The translations under genes were made by a program, and so were the position numbers. Positions 7,707-14,774 of a stretch of DNA of 33,859 nt are shown piece after piece. Within the stretch, counting starts at the first letter, position 1. Every line of letters begins with the position of its first letter. The stretch is from NCBI GenBank assembly GCA_019307815.1, contig JAFDIV010000039.1:1-33859 (forward strand), read 5' to 3'. The notes under the pieces were generated by a model. The model saw nothing but the letters and a program-made list of their open reading frames with translations. It searched no databases and was not told where the DNA came from. The stretch is from Deltaproteobacteria bacterium. Its GTDB lineage: Bacteria; Desulfobacterota; DSM-4660; Desulfatiglandales; Desulfatiglandaceae.

Positions 7707-7751
7707 TTTGGGAGGTAGTCAAAATACTTCTAATAAATAAGAGGTATAAGG

Positions 7752-8522
7752 ATGATATTAGAGAAATTTGATCTTAGTAATAAAGTGGCTGTTGTGACTG
7801 GAGCCGGACGCGGACTAGGCAAGGAAATGGCGATGGCCTTGGCCGATGTGGGGGCAGATATTGTTTTGGCAGCACGTAGTGTCAAGGAGATAGAAAAGGT
7901 TGCTGAAGAGATCCGCGGTCTTGGCAGGAAGGCATTAGCAGTTCCTACGGATGTGTCCAAGCTGGACGAAGTTGAAAAAATGGCCACAGCAACATTAGAC
8001 GAGTTTGGAAAGGTAGATATACTGGTAAATAATGCAGGGACCCTAATTGAAAGGAATTTTTTGGATTACACTGAAGACGAATGGGAAAATATTTTTAGCA
8101 CTAATATGACATCAATGTTCTACTGCACCCGAGCATTAGGGCGGCACATGGTAGAGCAGAAAAGTGGGAAGATCATCAATATGTGTTCGGTCAATGCAGT
8201 GAAACCAAGGCCGAAATGCGTCCTCTACGACTCCACTAAGGGGGGTATCTTAACGTTTACGAAAGCATTAGCCAGAGAATGGGCGAAATACAATATAAAT
8301 GTAAATGCGATTGCGCCTGGATACTTTCTCACTCCACTAGTCAAAAGCCTGATGGAGAGGGACGGTATTGAAGAAGAAACTATTGCAAGAAATTTTGTCC
8401 CGCTGAGAAGATTGGCGCGTCCCGAGGAAATAGGGCCACTGGTAGTATTTTTGGCTTCGTCTGCTTCTGATTTTATGACAGGGACAGTGGTTTTCATTGA
8501 GGGAGGAGACTTGCTGAGGTAA
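7752..8522 (+). CDS. SDR-family NAD(P)-dependent oxidoreductase
   Basis: This 256-residue protein is a classical short-chain dehydrogenase. It has the Rossmann motif TGAGRGLG (residues 16-23), NNAG (about 93-96), catalytic Ser146 (CSVN) and YDSTK with Tyr159 and Lys163, plus the C-terminal GGD end typical of the family. These enzymes interconvert alcohols and ketones, and many act as 3-hydroxyacyl-CoA or 3-oxoacyl-ACP dehydrogenases. It is the first gene after the sigma-54 promoter and is 13 bp from the acyl-CoA dehydrogenase gene, so oxidation of a hydroxyacyl-CoA intermediate or an alcohol is likely. Sequence alone does not settle the substrate. Confidence 0.93.
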   Translation: MILEKFDLSNKVAVVTGAGRGLGKEMAMALADVGADIVLAARSVKEIEKVAEEIRGLGRKALAVPTDVSKLDEVEKMATATLDEFGKVDILVNNAGTLIERNFLDYTEDEWENIFSTNMTSMFYCTRALGRHMVEQKSGKIINMCSVNAVKPRPKCVLYDSTKGGILTFTKALAREWAKYNINVNAIAPGYFLTPLVKSLMERDGIEEETIARNFVPLRRLARPEEIGPLVVFLASSASDFMTGTVVFIEGGDLLR

Positions 8523-8535
8523 AGGGGGGAAAAAC

Positions 8536-9699
8536 ATGCTCGTTGAACTTACTGAGGAACAGAGGATGATAAAGGAGACCGCAAAGAAGATTTCGGAGGA
8601 CTATGTAGCACCCAGAATCCCCCAGATGGAGGAAACAGGGGAATTTCCGTGGGATATTGCCCAAGTCCTTGCAAGGGAAGGCTTTTTTAAACTTCCAATC
8701 CCAGCTGAGTATGAGGGGTTAGGCGTGGATCTTTTGACAATATGTATTGCGTATGAAGAACTAGCAAAGGTATCCTGTTTTGCTCCTGACCTACTTTTTG
8801 CAGCTAGTGCTGTCGTTACAGCGATAAAACTCTTCGGTGATGAAGTGCAGAAAAGGGAATATTTACCCATGATGGGCGATGAAAAAGGTATAGCGGCCTG
8901 GTGTCTTACAGAGCCGGGAGCTGGTTCTGATATATTAAGCTTAAGCACAACAGCTAAACTGGAAGGCGATAGATACGTACTGAATGGAAGAAAAAGGTTT
9001 ATAACTAATGCTGGAGTAGCAAAGTATTATCTAATTTTTGCCAAGACGGGCACCAGAGAAAGAGACAAGGAATCAATTTCTGCATTCCTGGTGGAGAAAG
9101 GCACGCCTGGTTTGGAGTTTGGAGAAAATGAGAAAAAAATGGGCATGCATGGTATGGCTACGGCAGACGTCATCTTAGAAGATGTTAGTATCGCTACCGA
9201 GAATCTGGTGGGGGAAATTGGTCAGGGTTATTACATCGCAACAAAGGGTATGAACGGGGTCAGAGTGAATGGTGCAGCTACGGCACTAGGTTTGGCAGAA
9301 GGGGCATTGGCCATTGCTGCTGATTATAGCAAAGAAAGGGTACAATTCGGCAAACCCATTGCTAATTTTCAGGCGATAAGATTGATGTTGGCGGATATGC
9401 TCATGGAAATCGAAGCCGCAAAGGGTCTAATATACAAAGCGGCCATGATATTAGACAGAGACTATTTCTCACCAGAGGGGGCGCTGTACGCCTCTATGGC
9501 AAAGTGCTATGCCACAGACGCCGCTATGAAAGTGAGTACTGACGCCGTTCAGATTTTGGGAGGGTATGGTTATATGAGAGACTATCAAGTAGAAAGGATG
9601 ATGAGAGATGCAAAGCTCTGGCAAATCGGTGACGGCACAAATCAAATCCAAAGGCTAATAATTGGAAAGCATTTACTACAAGGGGTTTGGAAAGACTAA
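8536..9699 (+). CDS. Acyl-CoA dehydrogenase
   Basis: This 387-residue protein has the full acyl-CoA dehydrogenase layout: a helical N-terminus, the FAD/substrate motif AWCLTEPGAGSD, the middle beta domain, and a C-terminal helical domain with ATALGLAEGAL, QFGKPI and GGYGYMRDYQVERMMRD. It would introduce a double bond in an acyl-CoA and pass electrons to ETF; no ETF genes are in the window. The C-terminal motif reads QIGDGTNQIQ, so Asp366 occupies the position that is usually the catalytic glutamate (QIYEGT). Either Asp366 is the base or the enzyme has unusual chemistry. It is second in the sigma-54 operon, with a good ribosome binding site. Confidence 0.94.
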   Translation: MLVELTEEQRMIKETAKKISEDYVAPRIPQMEETGEFPWDIAQVLAREGFFKLPIPAEYEGLGVDLLTICIAYEELAKVSCFAPDLLFAASAVVTAIKLFGDEVQKREYLPMMGDEKGIAAWCLTEPGAGSDILSLSTTAKLEGDRYVLNGRKRFITNAGVAKYYLIFAKTGTRERDKESISAFLVEKGTPGLEFGENEKKMGMHGMATADVILEDVSIATENLVGEIGQGYYIATKGMNGVRVNGAATALGLAEGALAIAADYSKERVQFGKPIANFQAIRLMLADMLMEIEAAKGLIYKAAMILDRDYFSPEGALYASMAKCYATDAAMKVSTDAVQILGGYGYMRDYQVERMMRDAKLWQIGDGTNQIQRLIIGKHLLQGVWKD

Positions 9700-9809
9700 C
9701 GTGAATTTGTAGATTGATTTTTGTGAACTAGTAAACCGCGCTGCCAACTGAACATAAAGCGCGCGGCTAAATGAAGAAAGAACAAAAATAAAAATAAAGG
9801 AGAAGAAGA
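9700..9809. other. Intercistronic gap with weak stem
   Basis: The 110-bp gap between the acyl-CoA dehydrogenase and MaoC genes contains CCGCGC (about 9736) and GCGCGG (about 9761). They could form a 6-bp stem in the mRNA, a possible processing or stability element. No promoter or T-run was seen. Confidence 0.3.
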
Positions 9810-10259
9810 ATGGCGGGTAGGTTTCTTGAAGAATTTGAAGTCGGGGAAGAGTTTGTTACGCCAGCAAGGACCATAACAGAATCTGACATTGTAATGTTCG
9901 CCGGTCTGTCTGGCGATTATAGTCCCCATCATGTGGACAATGAGTTTATCAAAACATTGCCTTTCAAAGGAAAGATAGCCCATGGGCTGCTCGGTGTTTC
10001 GGTTTGCTCTGGTCTCATTGTAAGCCTGGACCTTTGGAGAGAGACGGCGGTTGCCTTGGTTGAAGTTGATGTACGATTCAAGGGCGCAATCTATGTTGGT
10101 GATACTATCAGAGTGACTCTTAAGGTTGTAGATAAAAAAGAGGTAAGTAAAGGTGGAAGAGGGATTGTTACGTTTATTCTCATAACGAAAAACCAAAAAG
10201 ATGAGATCGTCACTGAAATTCGGTGGGTAATGATGATAAAGAAAAAAGAAAAAAGCTAA
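9810..10259 (+). CDS. MaoC-family (R)-specific enoyl-CoA hydratase
   Basis: At 149 residues this is a single hot-dog-fold MaoC domain. The hydratase-2 motif is intact: FAGLSGDYSPHHVD gives the catalytic pair Asp36 and His41 with the normal D-x4-H spacing, followed by KIAHGLLG. Such enzymes add water to 2-enoyl-CoA to give the (R)-3-hydroxyacyl-CoA; relatives include mesaconyl-CoA and itaconyl-CoA hydratases. It starts after AAGGAGAAG and lies 28 bp before a CitE/HpcH-type lyase. This pairing is also found in itaconate (Ich-Ccl) and methylmalyl-CoA pathways, so a branched C5 dicarboxyl-CoA is one plausible substrate. Confidence 0.92.
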   Translation: MAGRFLEEFEVGEEFVTPARTITESDIVMFAGLSGDYSPHHVDNEFIKTLPFKGKIAHGLLGVSVCSGLIVSLDLWRETAVALVEVDVRFKGAIYVGDTIRVTLKVVDKKEVSKGGRGIVTFILITKNQKDEIVTEIRWVMMIKKKEKS

Positions 10260-10287
10260 TACTATAACAGAGAAGTAGGAGGGGCTC

Positions 10288-11166
10288 ATGTTAAAGCTCA
10301 GAAGATCAATGTTGTATGTCCCGGGATACAAGGAAAAGTTTTTGGAGAAGGCTACTAAAACGGACGCTGATTGTGTAATATTAGATCTTCAGGAGTCTGT
10401 GCCAGAATCAGATAAAGACAGAGCTCGTGGACTTGTGAAGGAACTTCTAATGGGCAGCGACTTCGGAAGTATTGAAAGGATAGTGCGGGTTAATTTGTTA
10501 GATTCTCAGTACATTGAGCAAGATATAAAGGCGATGGCAGAAGCAGAGCCTGATGCCCTCATAATTCCTAAAGTACATTCAAAAAAGGAAATAAGTAAGG
10601 CAGAAGAGTTACTTTCTCGTTATGAGAATGAACTGGGTAAACCAAAAAAAGTCATGTTAATGCCATTAATTGAATCAGCAAAGGGTGTATTCTTCATAAA
10701 TGAAATTCTTTCTTCTACTAATAGAATCACGGCGCTTTGCTTTGGAAAAGAAGACTTGTATTCTGATACAGGAGCCACAATAACTGAGGATGGAAACGAA
10801 ATGCTTTATATCAAGAGCAAGTTAGTCTTGGCCGCTGCGGCCTTCGGGATTGATGCTATAGATTCACCATCTTTGTATACGAACAACCCTGATCTTGTTG
10901 AGAAAGAAGCTAGGAGGTCGTATGTTTTGGGATTTGCCGGCGCACAGGTAATCCATCCCAGTCAAATTCCTCCTGTGAACAAAGCATTTCTCCCATCAGA
11001 AAAGGAATTGGAGGAAGCCTTAGAGATTACATCCGGATTCAAGAGATCTATGGAGAGAAACGAGCCCATTTTTGTGTATAAGGGAAGAATGATGGATCTG
11101 CCAGTAGTGGAAGTATATGAAAAAATCGTAGAGAAAGCCAAGGCAGGTGGAATGATTCCTCAATGA
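10288..11166 (+). CDS. HpcH/HpaI aldolase / CitE-like acyl-CoA lyase
   Basis: This 292-residue TIM-barrel protein has RRSMLYVPGY at the start, then CVILDLQESVPESDK (usually LDLEDSV), IVRVNLLDS, MPLIESAKGV with the metal-ligand glutamate, CFGKEDLYSDTGA, and GFAGAQVIHPSQI. These are hallmarks of the citrate-lyase-beta/malyl-CoA lyase family, which cleaves 3-hydroxy-3-carboxyacyl-CoA esters into an acyl-CoA and a 2-oxo acid such as pyruvate or glyoxylate, using Mg2+. No CitD or CitF is nearby, so it is not citrate lyase itself. Its position after MaoC suggests citramalyl-CoA, methylmalyl-CoA or a similar substrate; the released 2-oxo acid could feed the dehydrogenase complex encoded at 25546-30725. 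Confidence 0.9.
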   Translation: MLKLRRSMLYVPGYKEKFLEKATKTDADCVILDLQESVPESDKDRARGLVKELLMGSDFGSIERIVRVNLLDSQYIEQDIKAMAEAEPDALIIPKVHSKKEISKAEELLSRYENELGKPKKVMLMPLIESAKGVFFINEILSSTNRITALCFGKEDLYSDTGATITEDGNEMLYIKSKLVLAAAAFGIDAIDSPSLYTNNPDLVEKEARRSYVLGFAGAQVIHPSQIPPVNKAFLPSEKELEEALEITSGFKRSMERNEPIFVYKGRMMDLPVVEVYEKIVEKAKAGGMIPQ

Positions 11167-11280
11167 CTTTGGGGCTTTAGGTATACAGAAGGAATGGATG
11201 AACAAAGAAATCTTTCGCCGCAGGCTTTTTAGTGAGACGTGCTTTTCTTGATATTCATATCGGGAAAGCAACCTAGTGAT

Positions 11281-11502
11281 GCTCTTTAGTGTCCCTATCG
11301 GGGATGGTTGAAACCCCTCGCCTTCAGGCGAAGAGAGGTTTAGCGAAATGGTCACGCAAGTGACCATGAGCCGTATTTTCTAAGCGTGTAACTTTCAGTC
11401 GACTTCAAGTCGACGGGTAATAGATCTTGGAGTCAGAAGCGCCGGATCTCCACAAAATGCCAATCTAGCGAGAACCCCTCGCCTTCAAGGCGAGGGTTGT
11501 TC
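11281..11502. mobile_element. Hairpin-rich region resembling an IS200/IS605 right end or omega-RNA remnant
   Basis: The 372-bp gap 11167-11538 has no gene. It holds four hairpins in a row: TCGCCT-TC-AGGCGA (11318-11331), ATGGTCAC-GCAA-GTGACCAT (11348-11367), GTCGACTT-C-AAGTCGAC (11398-11414) and CCCTCGCCTT-C-AAGGCGAGGG (11476-11496), the last followed by TTGTTCAG. A strong terminal hairpin with a TTCAA loop next to TTGTTCA is typical of IS200/IS605 right ends, whose transcripts form TnpB guide (omega) RNAs. No TnpA or TnpB coding sequence is present, so this would be an orphan end. The family assignment is from memory of such ends and is uncertain. Confidence 0.4.
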
Positions 11503-11538
11503 AGTTACTGACGGCTGATAAGCTGAGGGAGGGGCATA

Positions 11539-13248
11539 ATGAAAAAAATAGTACGGATCGACATGTCTTCTCTAAATGTATCCGAAGAGAAAATAGCAGA
11601 CGACTTAAGATTTCTTGGTGGCCGCGGGTTAACGGCAAGGATTATTCTAAACGAGGTCGATCCAAGGGCTCATGCCTTATCCAAAGACAATAAGTTGATA
11701 TTGGCGCCAGGCCTTTTCTCGTCTACAACGATTCCTTGTACTAGTAGATTGTCCGTGGGTGGTAAGAGCCCTTTGACAGGGGGCATCAAAGAAAGTAATG
11801 TCGGTGGCCCCGTGTCACAAAAGCTCGCAAGGCTGGGTATTGGCGCAATAGTGATCCAAGGCCAACCTAAAAGTGGTTCATATTATATAATTAATGTTAC
11901 AAGCAGCGGCCGAGTAGATCTTGAAGCTGCCAAAGACATTCAGGGCAAAGGGAACTATGAAACGGTTCAAGAGCTTTTTAAGATGTATGGAGAGGGCGTA
12001 AGCATTTTGTCTATTGGCCCTGCGGGTGAAATGTTATTACCGACAGCAACCGTTGCTGCTACAGACCGAGATGGATTTCCTTCAAGACATGCGGGAAGGG
12101 GAGGGATGGGCGCTGTCATGGGTTCAAAAGGGATTAAGGCAATAGTAATAGAAGGAAGGACAAATGATGAGAAAACAGAACCTGTAGATAAGAATTTATT
12201 AAAGGACTGTATAAAAGAATTTTCAGAGATGGTTCTAAAGCTAAACAAGGCATATAAGCAGTATGGCACAACGTCACTTGTTAATTTCATCAATAGGTCT
12301 CAAGGATTACCGACAAGGAATTTCAGCCGGGGCACTTTTGATGGAGCCGAGAAAATTTCAGGTGAAAGAATCACGGAAATAATTAAGGAAAGGGGCGGTA
12401 AAACAGCACACAGTTGTTATCATGGATGCATAATTAAATGTTCTCATGTTTTCAATGACAAGGAAGGGAATCATATAACATCAAAATTGGAATACGAAAC
12501 GGTCGGAATGCTAGGAGCGAATTTAGAGATCGATGATGTGGACACAATTGCGAAAATGGACCGACTCTCTAGTGACATAGGTATAGATACTATAGAAGTT
12601 GGCGCCACAGTAGGAGTTTTGATGGAGACCGGGTACGTTCCCTTCGGGGACGGGCAAGAAGTAATTAGCTTGCTTGGAGAAATCAAGAACGGTACGCCTC
12701 TCGGAAGGCTAATTGGTAGCGGTTGCGAGATTGTGGGAAAAGCTTTCGGTTGCCGAAGAGTGCCCGTTGTTAAAGGCCAAGCCCTGCCATGCTACGATCC
12801 AAGGGCTTTGCAAGGGATGGGAGTTACCTTTGCAACATCACCTATGGGTGCTGATCATACAGCAGGCCCTGTTCTCCCTGGAATGGGAAAGCTGGATGCA
12901 AAGAGGCCTGAGGGACAAGTAGAATTTTCCAAAAAAGTCCAAACTTACTGTGCAATCTTAGATAATTTCGGCTTGTGTCTTTTTGTTTCACCCTCCCCTA
13001 AGACTATGGGATTCATCACTAAGGCGATAAAAGCATTGTATGGAGAGACGATCAGCGAAAATGAGTTATTTGAAATTGGTAAAGAGATATTGAGAATGGA
13101 ATTCAAATTTAACGAAGGTGCGGGATTGAAGGGAGTCGATGATTTGCCACTATTTTTCAGGCAAGAACCTTTGCCCGAAGTTGGCTCGTCGTTTGGCGTG
13201 AAATCAGAGGAACTCAGATCTATTAAAACATATTTTGTGGGGATCTAG
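11539..13248 (+). CDS. Tungsten/molybdenum aldehyde:ferredoxin oxidoreductase
   Basis: This 569-residue protein begins KKIVRIDMSS and continues FLGGRGLTARI, PLTGGIKESNVGG and HAGRGGMGAVMGSKG, the layout of the AOR family. The [4Fe-4S] cysteines are Cys293, Cys297 and Cys301 (CYHGCIIKC) with the fourth at Cys480 (DNFGLC). The family uses a bis-pterin tungsten or molybdenum cofactor to oxidise aldehydes to carboxylic acids with ferredoxin, or the reverse. It starts after GAGGGAGGGG. The 372-bp hairpin-rich gap before it suggests separate transcription from the sigma-54 operon. It could make the acid that the acyl-CoA ligase activates, or detoxify aldehydes; both are inference. It is slightly shorter than typical members (about 600 residues) but looks complete. 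Confidence 0.93.
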   Translation: MKKIVRIDMSSLNVSEEKIADDLRFLGGRGLTARIILNEVDPRAHALSKDNKLILAPGLFSSTTIPCTSRLSVGGKSPLTGGIKESNVGGPVSQKLARLGIGAIVIQGQPKSGSYYIINVTSSGRVDLEAAKDIQGKGNYETVQELFKMYGEGVSILSIGPAGEMLLPTATVAATDRDGFPSRHAGRGGMGAVMGSKGIKAIVIEGRTNDEKTEPVDKNLLKDCIKEFSEMVLKLNKAYKQYGTTSLVNFINRSQGLPTRNFSRGTFDGAEKISGERITEIIKERGGKTAHSCYHGCIIKCSHVFNDKEGNHITSKLEYETVGMLGANLEIDDVDTIAKMDRLSSDIGIDTIEVGATVGVLMETGYVPFGDGQEVISLLGEIKNGTPLGRLIGSGCEIVGKAFGCRRVPVVKGQALPCYDPRALQGMGVTFATSPMGADHTAGPVLPGMGKLDAKRPEGQVEFSKKVQTYCAILDNFGLCLFVSPSPKTMGFITKAIKALYGETISENELFEIGKEILRMEFKFNEGAGLKGVDDLPLFFRQEPLPEVGSSFGVKSEELRSIKTYFVGI

Positions 13249-13279
13249 AACACAAAACTTTCGAGAGAGGTTAGCCTGA

Positions 13280-13468
13280 TCACGTTGGGGACTGAATAGG
13301 GTCCGTTGTATTACCTTCACTTGGCCGGTGTTGATAGACTCAGAACAAGATGCCATAAGAGAGCTTGGTCCCGAGAAAGGACGTGTCCATCCTCTTGTTA
13401 GGATGATCGTCTGGAGTGGATATAACAATATTTATGATTTCTGGAACGAGGTATTAAGCAAGTGGTAA
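13280..13468 (+). pseudogene. Coding-like fragment of unknown origin
   Basis: Between the aldehyde oxidoreductase and enoyl-CoA hydratase genes, one frame is open for about 62 codons from an upstream TGA to TAA at 13466-13468. It reads protein-like: TFTWPVLIDSEQDAIRELG, then VHPLVRMIVWSGYNNIYDFW. There is no in-frame ATG near its 5' end, so it is more likely the tail of a decayed gene than an independent small gene. I do not recognise the family. Its stop overlaps the ribosome binding region of the next gene. Confidence 0.35.
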
Positions 13469-13479
13469 AAGGGGAAAGT

Positions 13480-14193
13480 ATGGAATTCAAAGCGATCATA
13501 TATGAGTATGATAAAAATGTGGCATGGATAACGTTGAATCGGCCCGACGTTCTCAACTCTCTAAATGAAGGCATGAAAAGTGAGCTCAAAGTGGCTTTTG
13601 AGAGGGCCAATGAAGATGACAGTGTATATGTTATAGTCTTGACTGGGGTGGGCGACAGGGCTTTTAGTGCTGGAGGGGATGTAGGAGAGTTTGTTCAGTT
13701 GTCTCCTCTTGACTTTGAGAAGGTAAACAGGGGGAGGCGGGCGCGGTTTGAGCCGGTAAGGGAGTGCATCAAGCCCGTTATAGCCATGGTGAATGGGTTT
13801 GCCCTTGGCGGAGGCTGCGAACTGGCCATGAGTTGTGATATCATCGTAGCGGCTGAGGAAGCTCGTTTTGGATTGCCGGAAATAAATGTTGGTCTTATAC
13901 CTGGGGCAGCGGGGACACAGCTACTGCCAAGGGTTGCGGGCGAGAAAAAGGCTAAAGAACTTATATTCACAGTGGACTTTATTTTTGCTCAAGAGGCGCT
14001 GAGGCTTGGATTGGTCAATCGTGTTGTGCCGCGACAAAGACTCAGAGAGGCAGTAGAAGAGATTGTAGGCAAGATCAAAAAGAAAAGCCCTGCCATTCTG
14101 AAATTTGCCAAGCTTTCAATAAACCAATCTCTCGAGACCCCACTATCGGTTGGTTTGGGGTGGGAAACGGACTTGTGTGCTATGTGCTTTTGA
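13480..14193 (+). CDS. Enoyl-CoA hydratase/isomerase, C-terminus cut by an in-frame TGA
   Basis: The ATG at 13480 follows AAAAGGGG. The protein is a crotonase: ITLNRPDVLNSLN, the CoA-oxyanion region AFSAGGDVGEF, and GGGCELAMSCD...LPEINVGLIPGAAGTQ with both catalytic glutamates (in CEL and PEI). It should hydrate a 2-enoyl-CoA to the 3-hydroxyacyl-CoA. The frame stops at TGA 14191-14193 after CAMCF, 237 residues in. The same frame then continues TEDQKEGARAFREKRPPKYK to a TAA at 14260-14262, exactly the expected C-terminus (CFATEDQKEGxxAFLEKRKPxFKGK), giving the normal 260 residues. The gene therefore has a nonsense mutation, a sequencing error or read-through. Loss of the last helix may impair folding. 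Confidence 0.88.
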   Translation: MEFKAIIYEYDKNVAWITLNRPDVLNSLNEGMKSELKVAFERANEDDSVYVIVLTGVGDRAFSAGGDVGEFVQLSPLDFEKVNRGRRARFEPVRECIKPVIAMVNGFALGGGCELAMSCDIIVAAEEARFGLPEINVGLIPGAAGTQLLPRVAGEKKAKELIFTVDFIFAQEALRLGLVNRVVPRQRLREAVEEIVGKIKKKSPAILKFAKLSINQSLETPLSVGLGWETDLCAMCF

Positions 14194-14262
14194 ACGGAGG
14201 ATCAAAAAGAAGGAGCAAGGGCCTTTAGGGAGAAGAGGCCTCCCAAATACAAGGGAAAGTAA
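14191..14262 (+). other. Severed C-terminal codons of the enoyl-CoA hydratase
   Basis: Starting at the TGA at 14191, the same frame encodes the conserved crotonase tail up to TAA. No frameshift is needed, so a single base change explains the break. Confidence 0.75.
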
Positions 14263-14390
14263 GCAATTTTAGGCATTGGAAGTGGAGCGTGAGGAGCTGT
14301 TGGTTAAAGTGAGGTTTTAGGAGTTGGGTAATATCCAAGATGTTTGGTATTTTATTTTCGTAAAGGGGCCATTGGTGTTCATATGAAAAA

Positions 14391-14720
14391 GCTACCTCCC
14401 GTTGAGGACGATGATATAATCGAGCCTGACGGAAAAACTAAGAAAGGAGGTAGCCGATATGTATTATACAGGGATTGATCTACACAAGAAAACATCTTTT
14501 CTCACCACTGTTAATGAAAGCGGAAAAGTAGGAACAAAGAAAAAACCTTCTCAATGATGAAAAAAGCATTTTAGACTACTTTGGAGCCCTTGAACAACAG
14601 AGCCGAGTTGTTATTGAATCAACGGCCTCATGGCATTGGTTATACATTGGTTATATGTTGAGGCCAATGGGTTTGATGTGGTCATTTCCAAAAATAGTGG
14701 CTCTCGTGGGAGTTGAGCTT
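14391..14720 (+). mobile_element. IS110-family element, 5' remnant with broken transposase
   Basis: Translation from ATG 14459 gives MYYTGIDLHKKTSFLTTVNE, the N-terminus of an IS110 (DEDD) transposase with its first aspartate in GIDLHK. After a frame change it reads NDEKSILDYFGALEQQSRVV and IESTASWHWLY. An 11-bp tandem duplication (CATTGGTTATA twice, about 14634-14655) causes another break, after which VEANGFDVVISK follows. The C-terminal serine domain is absent. The inverted repeat GCTACCTCC (14391-14399) / GGAGGTAGC (14446-14454) brackets the leader. The surrounding gap (14263-14774) holds nothing else recognised. Confidence 0.82.
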
Positions 14721-14774
14721 TGGGATAAATAGGACCTTGTGCCCTGACGTAGGGGAAGAAAGGCGGTTCGCAAG

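Noticed and set aside
10288..11166. Citrate lyase beta subunit (citE proper)
   Set aside because: No citD, citF, citC or citX genes are nearby; the context fits a free-standing acyl-CoA lyase.
11291..11313. CRISPR-repeat-like string (GTCCCTATCGGGG...GTTGAAAC)
   Set aside because: It ends in GTTGAAAC like some CRISPR repeats, but only one copy exists, there are no spacers and no cas genes; it lies in the hairpin cluster of a probable IS end.
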